Part shown: positions 1-8,669 of the stretch, piece by piece
Position numbering within the stretch: position 1 is the first letter of the stretch
Layout: the number at the start of each line of letters is the position of its first letter
Origin: Gammaproteobacteria bacterium
GTDB lineage: Bacteria; Pseudomonadota; Gammaproteobacteria; Pseudomonadales; Halieaceae
Reading direction: 5' to 3'
NCBI GenBank assembly: GCA_024686215.1
Contig: JAIBDN010000014.1
Span: 1 to 45,826, forward strand
Length of the DNA: 45,826 nt
Notes under the pieces: generated by a model
Seen by the model: the letters and a program-made list of their open reading frames with translations, nothing else
Told to the model about the DNA's origin: nothing
Databases searched by the model: none
Program-made: the position numbers and the translations under genes

Positions 1-487
1 AATTCAGGTCATCACTGAGGCCTGCGAGTGATCCAGCTGCCGCCTCCCGCGGGTCTTCAGCCAGCGGCAGTACTTTGACGAACAGCTTCCTTCCGTCCTT
101 GCTATCAATTGCCCTGCGCAATATCCACTGGGCTACCCTACCCTTTACTGCATCTACAAGACCGAGCTCGGATGTATCCATGTCCTCAAAGTACACATGC
201 CTGATCACCCCGAGGAACTCGGCATGATCTGACACCACCAGGAAGTCCAGAGGGGTTTCTATTTGCACACGCCCACGGTGATAGGGATGAATCACCGGCA
301 GACCACTGGCGTAGCGATAAGCGGTCTCGGGGGTTGAAAACAGGTTATTATTGGCGAAGGCATCCGAAGAATATGTGGTATGCAAATGGGTGTCGCCCCA
401 CAGCAGTTGCTTCTGTTGCCCAGCATGGACAGTGGCTGCGGCCATAATGCCCAACACAAAAAGCCATGGCCGAATGCTGCTGTTCAT
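1..487 (-). CDS. DUF3604 domain protein, N-terminal part (runs off window)
   Basis: Reading the minus strand from an ATG at 487 gives about 162 residues that stay open to the window edge, so the gene is cut by the boundary. Residues 1-22 form a signal peptide (hydrophobic core, Ala-rich end before GQQKQ). The mature start has LLWGDTHLHTTYSSDA, the metal-binding GD-H-H signature of DUF3604 proteins (a PHP-like fold), followed by DFLVVSDHAEFLG, a second conserved His motif. Such proteins are exported and common in marine Gammaproteobacteria; their substrate is unknown. The start lies 22 bases after the stop of the AraC gene on the same strand, so it may be the last gene of that operon. Family call is firm, function is not. 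Confidence 0.8.
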   Translation of the reverse strand, partial: MNSSIRPWLFVLGIMAAATVHAGQQKQLLWGDTHLHTTYSSDAFANNNLFSTPETAYRYASGLPVIHPYHRGRVQIETPLDFLVVSDHAEFLGVIRHVYFEDMDTSELGLVDAVKGRVAQWILRRAIDSKDGRKLFVKVLPLAEDPREAAAGSLAGLSDDLN

Positions 488-508
488 AAAACGTCCTTAC
501 TCATGGAT

Positions 509-1525
509 TTAGACTCTACTGCGCTGCCGGTACTCAGTGGGCGCGCACCCGCGCCAGGCCTTAAAGGCGTTAGAAAACGACGCCTGATCGGAATAGCCCA
601 GTAACAAGGCAATCTCCGTTATCGCCAGCCGCGGATCATCCAGGTAGCGCTGGGACATCTCTTCACGCACATTCTGTAATAGCTGTTTGAAACTTGAATC
701 CAGTGCACTGAGGCGCCGTTGCAGGGTGCGCCGGGAGATACCCAATTCCACAGCGAGACCGTCAATGGTCAGCGCACCGCCGGGCAAAGCACGGCGCACG
801 GCGGCACGGGTATCGCGTAAAAAAGGGTCGACCACTTCCGGCTCTGCAAAGATAGAGCGCGGCTCCGCCCAATAGTCACGACCCAGTTCAAAATCCAGCT
901 CGACCAGCGGATAGCGCACGCTCTCTCTAGAAAAATACAAACAACTGACCTGGCAGCCAAAACGTAAATTGGGGCCAAAGGCTGCTTTCAAGGCACTGGT
1001 GTCGTCGGGCGCTGAATAAGCAAACTCGGCGGCGCGCACCGGCACAGGAAGCACACAGATAGCATTGACGATCTCCGCCGAAGACTTAAGCATTTCATCT
1101 ACCAGTGGCCGCCAGCAGCGCATGCTGTCATCCAAGGGGTGCCATTCCAGACGAATGAAGTCACCCTTGGGTTGGATCAGCACCCTGCCGGTATCACCAC
1201 GCAGCTTGATGGTACTGGGAATAACATTGAAGTACTCTTTCAGGTTGCGGCAGATAGTGGTCATATACAGATGCAGGTTCATACCACTGAAGTAGATAAT
1301 ATGTCCTACGTGCAAACCCAAATCCGGATCACCGGTGCGCTCCAGCGCCAGTTGATACAACTTCAGGTACTGGTCCATGGGAATGCGCTCGCCAGGTGAG
1401 CGCAACAATTCGGGTTTGATCCTGGCATCGCGCAACAGTCCGCGCTGGTCAACGCCCAAAGCCGCTGCCGCCTGCAGTACCGCTCTAGGACAAAACACAT
1501 AGACGCTACCGGCCATTTCCGCCAC
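509..1525 (-). CDS. AraC-family regulator with OruR-type N-terminal domain
   Basis: A 338-residue transcription regulator. The N-terminal ~200 residues match the arabinose-binding-like domain of OruR/ArgR-type AraC proteins; the C-terminal ~100 residues hold two helix-turn-helix units (LAVELGISRRTLQRRLS, then ITEIALLLGYSDQASFSNAF) ending in the usual WRGCAPTEYR. The assigned start is a GTG sharing one base with the TAG stop of the carboxyltransferase gene (TAGTG), which suggests translational coupling; an ATG three codons later is an alternative. It is co-transcribed with the acyl-CoA operon it most likely controls. A second regulator of the same type lies at 8670-9671. The inducer cannot be read from the sequence. 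Confidence 0.88.
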   Translation of the reverse strand: MAEMAGSVYVFCPRAVLQAAAALGVDQRGLLRDARIKPELLRSPGERIPMDQYLKLYQLALERTGDPDLGLHVGHIIYFSGMNLHLYMTTICRNLKEYFNVIPSTIKLRGDTGRVLIQPKGDFIRLEWHPLDDSMRCWRPLVDEMLKSSAEIVNAICVLPVPVRAAEFAYSAPDDTSALKAAFGPNLRFGCQVSCLYFSRESVRYPLVELDFELGRDYWAEPRSIFAEPEVVDPFLRDTRAAVRRALPGGALTIDGLAVELGISRRTLQRRLSALDSSFKQLLQNVREEMSQRYLDDPRLAITEIALLLGYSDQASFSNAFKAWRGCAPTEYRQRSRV

Positions 1526-3057
1526 TACTTGCAGCCTGGAGCCGCGGCCAACGCACGCAAAATAACGGCCCGGGTATCTGCCGGATCGATAACGGCATCA
1601 ATTTCCAGATGCGTAGCCGCTTCCGTGGCTTTACCATCCTCATAGGCTTGCGCCACCAGCTCGTCGAACAGTTTTTCCCGCTCGGCTGGATCTTGTATTG
1701 CGCCCAGTTCCTTACTGAAGCCAAGGCGCACAGCGCCTTCCAGCCCCATGCCGCCGAACTCGCCAGTGGGCCAGGCCGCCGCATATACAGGCCTGACAAA
1801 ACTACCGCCTGTCATCGCCATGGCTCCCAATCCATAGCCCTTACGCAGAAATATCGCCACAATGGGTACCGACATGGCAGCGCCAGCAACGAACAGGTCG
1901 GTCATACGGCGCACGGCAGCCTGCTGCTCACTGGCCGGCCCCACCATAAACCCTGGTGTATCGGTCAGAGACAGCAAGGGTATTTTAAACGCTTCGCAGA
2001 TGCGCAGAAAGCGTGCCGCTTTTTCCGCCGCTTCGGCATCGACCGCCCCACCCATTTGCTGACAATCATTGGCGATCAGTGCCACCGGTTTCCCTTCAAA
2101 ACGGATAAATCCGGTGATAATACTGCGTCCGTAAATACGTCGCAGCTCCAGAAATGAGCCCTCGTCGGCAACTGTCTCGATCACCTTGCGCACCGAATAA
2201 GCCCAGCGCCGATCCTCAGGCACCATGTCGCGCAGCGTTTCCTGAGGGGCGACAGTCCAGCGCTGCAACGGGCCCTGGAAATACGCCAGGAGCTGGCATG
2301 CCAGGGCAGTTGCATGGGCCTCGTCTTCGGCCACGATGTCCACCACACCGTTTTTTTCCTGTACCTCAATAGGACCAATTTCGGTAGGCTTGAACTTACC
2401 CAGACCACCGCCTTCGATCATGGCGGGGCCGGCCATGCCTATCCAGGAATTGCGTGTGGCGATAGTAACGTCGGCACTACCAAACAATGCTGCGTTACCG
2501 GCAAAGCAGTAGCCGTTATTCACCGCGATGCGCGGCACTTTGCAGCTGAGAGCGGCCCAGGTATAAAACGAATTGATATTCAGGCCGGCAATCTGGACAC
2601 TGACATCCGTATCTCCGGGGCGGCCACCTCCCCCCTCGGTATACATGATCACCGGCAAAGACTGTTCCTCAGCCAGCTCACACATTCGGTCGAGCTTCTT
2701 GTGATGGAAATAACCCTGGGTACCGGCGAGCACCGCGTAGTCATTGACGATGATAGCGGCCCGCGCTGCTGCGGGGCCTACCTGTTCGGCATTGATGGTA
2801 CAGGTACCGGTAATGATGCCATCGGCAGCGGTGCTGGATTGCAACTCTTCGTAGTCTCTGCGACTGCGCTGTGCGGCCACCGCGAGCTGTCCGTATTCCT
2901 GGAAGCTATGCGCATCAACCAGGTCGGCAACGTTTTCACGGGCAGTGCGATAGCCTTTCGCGTGGCGCTTTTCCCGCGCCTCACTGCGAAATTCGTCCAG
3001 GGTTCGCGCCCGGCGCTCCTGCCAGGCAAGTAGTTCTGGCCTGCTGTCACTCTCCAC
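1525..3057 (-). CDS. Acyl-CoA carboxylase, carboxyltransferase (beta) subunit
   Basis: A 510-residue protein of the PccB/MccB/GCD carboxyltransferase family, which transfers CO2 from carboxybiotin to an acyl-CoA. It has the two crotonase-like halves: the first with the acyl-CoA site (YTEGGGGRPGD, NNGYCFAGNAALFG), the second with the biotin site (LTDTPGFMVGPASE, MTGGSFVRP). Length is normal for the subunit. The start is GTG at 3057. No biotin carboxylase or biotin carrier gene lies nearby, so the alpha subunit must be encoded elsewhere. It sits between the decayed crotonase gene and the AraC gene in the minus-strand acyl-CoA operon. Substrate (propionyl-, methylcrotonyl-, geranyl-CoA or other) is not decidable by eye. 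Confidence 0.88.
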   Translation of the reverse strand: MESDSRPELLAWQERRARTLDEFRSEAREKRHAKGYRTARENVADLVDAHSFQEYGQLAVAAQRSRRDYEELQSSTAADGIITGTCTINAEQVGPAAARAAIIVNDYAVLAGTQGYFHHKKLDRMCELAEEQSLPVIMYTEGGGGRPGDTDVSVQIAGLNINSFYTWAALSCKVPRIAVNNGYCFAGNAALFGSADVTIATRNSWIGMAGPAMIEGGGLGKFKPTEIGPIEVQEKNGVVDIVAEDEAHATALACQLLAYFQGPLQRWTVAPQETLRDMVPEDRRWAYSVRKVIETVADEGSFLELRRIYGRSIITGFIRFEGKPVALIANDCQQMGGAVDAEAAEKAARFLRICEAFKIPLLSLTDTPGFMVGPASEQQAAVRRMTDLFVAGAAMSVPIVAIFLRKGYGLGAMAMTGGSFVRPVYAAAWPTGEFGGMGLEGAVRLGFSKELGAIQDPAEREKLFDELVAQAYEDGKATEAATHLEIDAVIDPADTRAVILRALAAAPGCK

Positions 3058-3116
3058 GTATTACTCCCTAAAGAATTGGCCCGGTACTATAGCGCAGTTC
3101 CAACTCCAGGGGAGCT

Positions 3117-3424
3117 TCAATCAGGAGACTGGGTCTTACCACGCTGCTGTACCTGCTCGCGACGGGAACCGATAGCGTCACCGGAAACATGTTTGTTGGC
3201 ATGCGTCATGACGTGACGCTCCATGGCCAAGCCTGCGGCGAGGTCCATCTCCAGGCCCTCGTTCACCAGACTCTTGTAGATTTTCACCGTTTCTGGCACA
3301 ACTCACCGATCAAGCCGGGGGACAACGCGTTCATCGCAGCGGGGCGATTTAGCGTTAGCACTGCGTAGCCGTCTTCGCGCTCAATAATCAGTTCTGCTTC
3401 TGCCACTATCTCATTTCCCCGCAT
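3117..3424 (-). pseudogene. Enoyl-CoA hydratase remnant with internal deletion and frameshift
   Basis: Two pieces of a crotonase are fused out of frame. The piece from 3424 down to a TGA at 3284 reads like a crotonase N-terminus (ELIIEREDGYAVLTLNRPAA, then MNALSPGLIGEL). The piece ending at 3117, in another frame, reads like a crotonase C-terminus (VKIYKSLVNEGLEMDLAAGL, then AMERHV and a short charged tail). The middle ~150 residues, including the oxyanion hole and catalytic loop, are missing, and the second frame has its own TGA just before the join. The true original start may have been GTG at 3406, preceded by GGGGA. An intact crotonase gene lies directly upstream. A non-coding relic, unless the join is an assembly error. 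Confidence 0.85.
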
Positions 3425-3431
3425 CTAATAT

Positions 3432-4226
3432 TTAGCGACCTTGCCACACCGGCTCACGCTTTTCGCGAAAAGCCAATACGCCCTCAGCGGAGTCACTGCT
3501 GCTGATACAGATATGTTGCAATCTAGCCTCGTCGGAAATAGTATCGGCGACGCTGTTCTCAATCGCACCATTCAGGGCTTCTTTGGCATAGCGCAAAGCC
3601 AATGGTGCCTTGGCGGCCAGTTCCTGCGCCCAGGCCAGCGTTTGCGGCAACAGTTCAGCTGCGGGGGCGACGCGATTGCACAACCCCCAATCCAGGCACT
3701 TCTCCGCACGAATTTTCTCGCCGGTGACGATTACTTCATAGGCGCGCTTGCGGCCCAGCGTACGTACCAGGTGCCAGGTAGCGCCGCCGTCAGGCACCAG
3801 GCTGATTGCGGTAAACGCCTGGTAAAGGTAGGCGTCATCAGCCATTACCGTCAGGTCGCAGGCCATCGCAAATGCGCTCCCTATCCCGGCGCAGGGTCCG
3901 TTTACTGCGCTAAGCCAGGGCTTGGGCGCCTCTGCTATCGCCATCAGTATGGGTTTGTATTCGCCATTAAGCTGGTCCTCTACACTGAACTCGCCGTCAG
4001 CTCCACCGGCAGGCACCTCCTGTAAATCTGCACCTGCACTGAAAGCCCTGCCAGCCCCGGTGAGCACAACCGCGCGAATAGCGTCGTCCTGATTTACTTC
4101 AAGTACCGCTTGCAGCAGCTCGCGCCGCATCTCGGCATCAAAACTATTCAGCGCATCCGTGCGATTCAGGCTGACCACAGCAACTGCCTGGTGCTTCTCT
4201 ACGATAACTGTCTGGTAAACACTCAT
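3432..4226 (-). CDS. Enoyl-CoA hydratase/isomerase, PaaG-like
   Basis: A 264-residue crotonase-fold enzyme, normal in length. The oxyanion-hole region is GAGRAFSAGADLQ (about residues 57-69) and the second loop is GPCAGIGSAFAMACD. The first hydratase glutamate position is not Glu here, whereas ISLVPDGGATW resembles the VPDSGG segment of PaaG, whose Asp is catalytic. That favours an isomerase or atypical hydratase over a classical enoyl-CoA hydratase. It is 12 bases downstream of the CoA-transferase-family gene and 7 bases upstream of the crotonase relic. Its part is presumably a beta-oxidation or double-bond-shifting step of the operon's substrate. Confidence 0.85.
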   Translation of the reverse strand: MSVYQTVIVEKHQAVAVVSLNRTDALNSFDAEMRRELLQAVLEVNQDDAIRAVVLTGAGRAFSAGADLQEVPAGGADGEFSVEDQLNGEYKPILMAIAEAPKPWLSAVNGPCAGIGSAFAMACDLTVMADDAYLYQAFTAISLVPDGGATWHLVRTLGRKRAYEVIVTGEKIRAEKCLDWGLCNRVAPAAELLPQTLAWAQELAAKAPLALRYAKEALNGAIENSVADTISDEARLQHICISSSDSAEGVLAFREKREPVWQGR

Positions 4227-4238
4227 GCTGCTGTTCCT

Positions 4239-5372
4239 TTAAACGATTGCGCCAACATTTTTGAGAGCAGCGATTTCCTGCTCTGCAAAGCCCATGGCAG
4301 CCAATACGGCATCGGTGTCCTGACCCGGGTCATGACCACCGTGTTTAACCTGTCCAGGCGTACGACTAAAGCGCGGCGCGGGCGCCGGCTGGGTAAGACC
4401 ATCAACTTCGATATAGGTGTCACGCGCCACGTTGGCCGGATGCTGTGGTGCGTCCACAAAGTTCAGCACCGGAGCGAAACAGACATCTGTGCCCTCCATG
4501 ATTTCACACCATTGAGCCTGAGTTTTTTGCTTGAACACCGCAGCCAGCTTCTCCTTCATTTCCGACCACTTGGACTGGTTATTCTGATCGCCAAAATCCT
4601 CTTCCGACAAGCCAGCCAGATCTTTCAGCAGGGCATAAAACTGCGGCTCAATAGAACCAACAGAAACGTACTCCCCGTCAGCACACTCATAGGCGTCATA
4701 GAAGTGCGCGCCACCGTCCAGCATATTGGCCTCGCGCTGCTTGGCGTCCCACATGCCGATGGCATCGAAACCGTGGAACATCCACATTAACTGCGCTGCA
4801 CCGTCTACCATAGCGACATCAATAACCTGCCCTTTGCCGGAATTTGCAGTCTCCAGCAGCGCCGCGAGCACGCCGTTGACCAGCAGCATACCGCCGCCGC
4901 CCATATCCCCCACCAGATTCAATGGCGGTACCGGCTTTTCGCCCTTGCGCCCCATCGCGTACAGTGCCCCGGTAATGGAAATATAATTGATATCATGTCC
5001 CGCCGCGTTAGCCAGGGGACCCTCCTGGCCCCAGCCGGTCATGCGCGCAAATATCAACTTCGGATTGCGCTGCAGGCAAACATCAGGACCAATCCCTAAC
5101 TTCTCGCACACACCCGGGCGGAAAGGGTCGATAATCGCATCGGCATTTTCAACCATACGCAAAAGCGTCTCCAGACCCTCCGGGTCCTTCAGGTTTATCA
5201 CCACGGATTTCTTGCCGCGGCTGCTGACGTCTTTCATTACCAGGGCATTGGCGCCGCTGGCGCGATCAATGCGAATAACCTCCGCACCCATATCCGCCAG
5301 GATCATGCCGCCCATGGGTGCGGGGCCAATACCCGCAAGTTCAATTATCGTATAGCCGTTTAATGGTCCCAT
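4239..5372 (-). CDS. Alpha-methylacyl-CoA racemase (CaiB/BaiF family III CoA-transferase fold)
   Basis: A 377-residue protein starting MGPLNGYTIIELAGIGPAPM, the typical start of alpha-methylacyl-CoA racemases. The catalytic residues known from the mycobacterial enzyme MCR are in register: His126 in GHDINYI, Asp156 in NLVGDMGGGG, and Glu242 in SIEPQFYA. The enzyme epimerises (2R)- and (2S)-methylacyl-CoA so that branched chains, such as steroid side chains and isoprenoids, can enter beta-oxidation. CoA-transferase is the alternative within the family, but the His/Asp pair favours racemase. It sits 12 bases after the SDR gene in the operon. It is good evidence that the pathway handles 2-methyl-branched acyl-CoAs. 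Confidence 0.9.
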   Translation of the reverse strand: MGPLNGYTIIELAGIGPAPMGGMILADMGAEVIRIDRASGANALVMKDVSSRGKKSVVINLKDPEGLETLLRMVENADAIIDPFRPGVCEKLGIGPDVCLQRNPKLIFARMTGWGQEGPLANAAGHDINYISITGALYAMGRKGEKPVPPLNLVGDMGGGGMLLVNGVLAALLETANSGKGQVIDVAMVDGAAQLMWMFHGFDAIGMWDAKQREANMLDGGAHFYDAYECADGEYVSVGSIEPQFYALLKDLAGLSEEDFGDQNNQSKWSEMKEKLAAVFKQKTQAQWCEIMEGTDVCFAPVLNFVDAPQHPANVARDTYIEVDGLTQPAPAPRFSRTPGQVKHGGHDPGQDTDAVLAAMGFAEQEIAALKNVGAIV

Positions 5373-5384
5373 TTTCTGTCTCCT

Positions 5385-6158
5385 TTAACGCGGCTGCATA
5401 CGGATAGCGCCGTCAAGGCGGATACACTCACCGTTGACGTAATCATTCTCTGCAATGAATACCGACAGGTGGCCAATTTCTCCCGGCTTACCCAGGCGCT
5501 GGGGGTAACAGACACTGGATTCCAGGGACTTGTAGACGTTCTCGGGCATAGATTCAAACAACGGCGTATGAATAAGCCCGGGTACAATGGTGTTTACACG
5601 TATACCGTAGCTCGCCAGGTCTCTGGCCATGGGCAGGGTCATGCCTACGATACCGCCCTTACTGGCGCTATAGGCCAATTGGCCCACCTGACCTTCATAC
5701 GCGGCAATCGATGCGGTATTGATAATTACACCGCGCCCGCCGTCATCATTGATCGGGTCGTTCTTCGCCATCTGCTCTGCAGCAAAACGACTGACATTGA
5801 AGGTACCCACCAGGTTGATATTGATCACCTGCATGTACTGGTCCAGCGGAAACGGGCCTTTTTTGCTGAGCGTCTTACAGGCATTGCCGATACCGGCAAA
5901 ATTATTGCAGATATGAATCGCGCCGAAGGCTGCGATTACACCGTCAATACCCGCCTTGACCGATTCTTCGTCGGCAACGTTAACGCTGAAGAAGGCGACA
6001 TTATCCGCGCCCTGCTGCGCAATCACTTCGTTGCCATTGGCTTCATTAAGATCAAATATCGCCACCTTCGCGCCCTTGGCGACATAAGCCTCTACCGTTG
6101 CCCGGCCCAGGCCGGAGGCACCGCCAGTTACTATTGCTACTTTACCTGTCAGATCCAT
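5385..6158 (-). CDS. SDR, 3-hydroxyacyl-CoA dehydrogenase type II (HSD10-like)
   Basis: A 257-residue short-chain dehydrogenase. It has the NAD-binding TGGASGLG (residues 11-18), an acidic residue after the second strand (FDLNEANG) favouring NAD, a variant NFAGIG in place of NAAG, catalytic Ser in NTASIAAYEG and YSASK as the YxxxK motif. The overall pattern, including the long insert before the catalytic Ser and the QRLGKPGE stretch, matches type II 3-hydroxyacyl-CoA/17-beta-hydroxysteroid dehydrogenases. It lies between the acyl-CoA dehydrogenase and racemase genes, fitting the third step of beta-oxidation. Other hydroxy substrates, including steroids, are possible. Confidence 0.88.
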   Translation of the reverse strand: MDLTGKVAIVTGGASGLGRATVEAYVAKGAKVAIFDLNEANGNEVIAQQGADNVAFFSVNVADEESVKAGIDGVIAAFGAIHICNNFAGIGNACKTLSKKGPFPLDQYMQVININLVGTFNVSRFAAEQMAKNDPINDDGGRGVIINTASIAAYEGQVGQLAYSASKGGIVGMTLPMARDLASYGIRVNTIVPGLIHTPLFESMPENVYKSLESSVCYPQRLGKPGEIGHLSVFIAENDYVNGECIRLDGAIRMQPR

Positions 6159-6180
6159 AAGAAATCTCCTCGATTAGGGG

Positions 6181-7356
6181 TTAAAAATTGCGCGTATTAA
6201 ACGGCACATAGTCATCCGACAGACAGTCCCGGCTGATAATGATTTTCATCACCTCGGAACTACCCGCGTAGATGGTATTAATTCTTGAGTCAGTAAATTG
6301 TCGGCTTATAGGGTATTCGTCCATATAGCCAGCGCCACCGTGAAGCTGCACACCAAGGTCTGCCGCCGTGATCGACAATTCGCTACACACCAGTTTCGCC
6401 TTGGCCGCATCAGCTGCGCTAAGTTGCCCGGCAGTGAAAGCGCGCACACACTGATCTACATAGGTCTGCGCAATATCCAGTTGAGTGCGCATATCCGCCA
6501 ATTGAAACTGGGTATTTTGAAACGCCGCCAGTGGCTTGCCAAAAGCCTTGCGCTCCTTCACATAGTCAGCGGTGAGGTCCCATGACAGTTGGGCGCTGGC
6601 GATATAACCGGCCGCGCCAATCAGCCGCTCCTCTGCCAGGCCCTTCATCAGGTAAATGAACCCCTGCCCTGGCTCGCCCAGAACATTCTCCCTGGGTAGC
6701 TTTACATCATTGAAAAACAGCTCGGCAGTGTCCTGGGCTTTTAATCCCATCTTGTCCAGATTGCGGCCGCGCTCAAAGCCCTCCATGCCACGCTCGACCA
6801 GGAAAAGCGTCATGTGGTGCGGATTGTTCTCCGGATCGGTTTTGGCTGCCACAATCACCAGATCGGCATTGATACCGTTGGAAATATAGGTCTTGGAACC
6901 GTTCAGCACCCAGTGATCATCCTTTTCGATGGCCGTAGCACGCATCCCCGCCAGATCGCTTCCCGCGTCGGGTTCGGTCATGGCTATCGCCAAAATCGTG
7001 TCGCCACTTATGCATCCGGGGAGGAAGCGCTGACATTGCTCTTCGCTGCCAAAGCGAGTGAAATACGGACCCACCAGGCGACTGTGCAAGGAATTGAACC
7101 AATCACCCACACGCGCGTAGGCGGTTTCCTCGATAATGATCTGCTCGAAGCGAAAGTCGTCATCCCCCAGACCGCCGTATTTTTCATCCGGCCAAATCAT
7201 CAGGAAGCCCTGCTCCCCGGCCTTGCGAAAGGCCTCTCTATCGACGATGCCGGCCGCACGCCAGTCTTCCATATGTGGCACAATCTCGCTGGCGAGAAAC
7301 TTGCGGTAAGCATCGCGGAACATATTTTGTTCCTCAGTAAAATCCCGTTGCAGCAT
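6181..7356 (-). CDS. Acyl-CoA dehydrogenase, long-chain/isovaleryl type
   Basis: A 391-residue FAD acyl-CoA dehydrogenase and first gene of the long minus-strand operon. Signatures are IAMTEPDAGSDL (about residues 124-135), the FAD/ETF loop RKAFGKPLAAFQ, and LHGGAGYMDEYPISR. The usual C-terminal catalytic Glu (YEGT) is replaced by YAGSSE. Instead, LAEERLIGAAG carries Glu243 at the place of the catalytic Glu of long-chain and isovaleryl-CoA dehydrogenases (PQERL). That points to branched or long acyl-CoA substrates. It feeds electrons to ETF, whose genes are not in the window. 22 bases separate it from the SDR. Confidence 0.92.
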   Translation of the reverse strand: MLQRDFTEEQNMFRDAYRKFLASEIVPHMEDWRAAGIVDREAFRKAGEQGFLMIWPDEKYGGLGDDDFRFEQIIIEETAYARVGDWFNSLHSRLVGPYFTRFGSEEQCQRFLPGCISGDTILAIAMTEPDAGSDLAGMRATAIEKDDHWVLNGSKTYISNGINADLVIVAAKTDPENNPHHMTLFLVERGMEGFERGRNLDKMGLKAQDTAELFFNDVKLPRENVLGEPGQGFIYLMKGLAEERLIGAAGYIASAQLSWDLTADYVKERKAFGKPLAAFQNTQFQLADMRTQLDIAQTYVDQCVRAFTAGQLSAADAAKAKLVCSELSITAADLGVQLHGGAGYMDEYPISRQFTDSRINTIYAGSSEVMKIIISRDCLSDDYVPFNTRNF

Positions 7357-7489
7357 GGTCTAACCTCTTGAGTTGAAATTCAGGCGGGGGACAGTATGGT
7401 AATGTGATGGCCGGGCAACAATGACCTGCCCCAACAAATAAATTGACTGAAGGTGACAGCCGTCATAAACGGCCAAATCTCGGAGCGTA
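7357..7489. promoter_or_regulatory. Divergent promoter region, acyl-CoA operon / GGDEF-AraC pair
   Basis: This 133-base gap separates two outward-reading units. On the plus strand TTGACT at 7443 is followed after 17 bases by TAAACG, a weak sigma70-like match ahead of the cyclase gene, and GGAG lies just before its ATG. No convincing inverted repeat was found by eye, so the operator of the AraC proteins is not located here with any confidence. Confidence 0.35.
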
Positions 7490-8662
7490 ATGGAACAAAT
7501 TCTGCCCGAAAACTGGGCTTTCATGCATTTTGGACTGATCTTTTCTATCACCTGCGCCCAGATGCTGGTGGTGTATGTACTCAGCGATTCCAGCAACCCT
7601 CCGGCAGGCCTGGGCTTGTACACAGTATATTTCATGGCAGCTCTGTTGGGCTGGATCGCCACCACTCTGCAGCAGGGACCCAACGCACTCATGGCGCTAG
7701 ACGTGCCCTCGGTAGCGTCAATTCTCAACAGCTATATCCTGTTCCTGGCTGCCGGGCAACGGGCGGGCGTAACCCACGGCCGACTACCACTGGGAATCAT
7801 CTGTCTGCTCGCCTGTCTGTGCGTATTCTTCGTGGCGCGGCCGAGCATGTTTATGGTGCAGGTCGGCAGTGCCGGCCTGTTCTTTGCGGGCGCCGGCGCA
7901 CTGTGCGCCTGGCGAGCCTGGCGGCAGAGTAACATTGGTGACGCCATCATCGCTTTTGCCGCACTGCTGATGGTCGTTGGTATGCCAACAGCCCTTTTTC
8001 AGCAGCTGGTTAGCGCTAATACCGCGCAAGCCCACTCCATTGCCTTCGGTGTGCACAGTTCCGCCTATGCTCTGGTGGCCATTGGCTTTCTGGCCAGTGT
8101 GCTTATCGAATACCAACAGCACCTCTCGCACCTGGCCACAGAGGATCCACTGACTCGCCTGCTGAATAGGCGAGGACTCGAAGACGCCCTGCATATAACG
8201 CTGGCCCACGCCTTGCGCGAAGATCTGCCCACTTCTGCTATCAGCGTGGATATCGATCACTTCAAACAGGTGAATGACAGCTTCGGTCATGAGGTGGGCG
8301 ATCATGTGATATGCCAGGTAGCAAATTTCCTCAATCGCATGAGCCGTGGCAGCGACGTGGTAGCGCGCACCGGCGGTGAAGAATATCTACTGATACTGCC
8401 CAATACCCCTCTGGAATCGGCACGCACGCTTGCCGAACGTATTCGCGCTGCCATTGGAGATCTTCCGCTGCTGGTCGACAATCAGCGTATCCCGGTTACG
8501 GTGAGCCTTGGTGTGGCCAGCGCCGATGGCGACGTTAATCTCGACACACTGGCGCAGGAGGCCGATCGCGCCCTGTACCTGGCTAAACGTGGCGGCCGCA
8601 ACCGGGTCGCCTCCGTCGAAAACAAACCGTTGCACCTGAGCACGGCCGACAGGCAGGTTTGA
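7490..8662 (+). CDS. Membrane-bound diguanylate cyclase (GGDEF)
   Basis: A 390-residue inner-membrane protein. Residues ~1-205 hold about six or seven hydrophobic segments with no recognised sensor domain. The cytoplasmic GGDEF domain follows (DPLTRLLNRRGLEDAL, DIDHFKQVNDSFGHEVGD, then TGGEEYLLILP). The signature is GGEEY rather than GGDEF/GGEEF, a tolerated variant. RGSD five residues before it is the RxxD inhibitory site, so product inhibition by c-di-GMP is expected. It synthesises c-di-GMP from two GTP. Only 7 bases separate it from the AraC gene downstream, so they are probably one transcript, divergent from the acyl-CoA operon. Confidence 0.9.
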   Translation: MEQILPENWAFMHFGLIFSITCAQMLVVYVLSDSSNPPAGLGLYTVYFMAALLGWIATTLQQGPNALMALDVPSVASILNSYILFLAAGQRAGVTHGRLPLGIICLLACLCVFFVARPSMFMVQVGSAGLFFAGAGALCAWRAWRQSNIGDAIIAFAALLMVVGMPTALFQQLVSANTAQAHSIAFGVHSSAYALVAIGFLASVLIEYQQHLSHLATEDPLTRLLNRRGLEDALHITLAHALREDLPTSAISVDIDHFKQVNDSFGHEVGDHVICQVANFLNRMSRGSDVVARTGGEEYLLILPNTPLESARTLAERIRAAIGDLPLLVDNQRIPVTVSLGVASADGDVNLDTLAQEADRALYLAKRGGRNRVASVENKPLHLSTADRQV

Positions 8663-8669
8663 GGCAGCC

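Noticed and set aside
7441..7448. AATTGACT near the GGDEF promoter as another MarR site
   Set aside because: Only one half-site, no symmetry, and an 8-mer is expected about once or twice in this length by chance.
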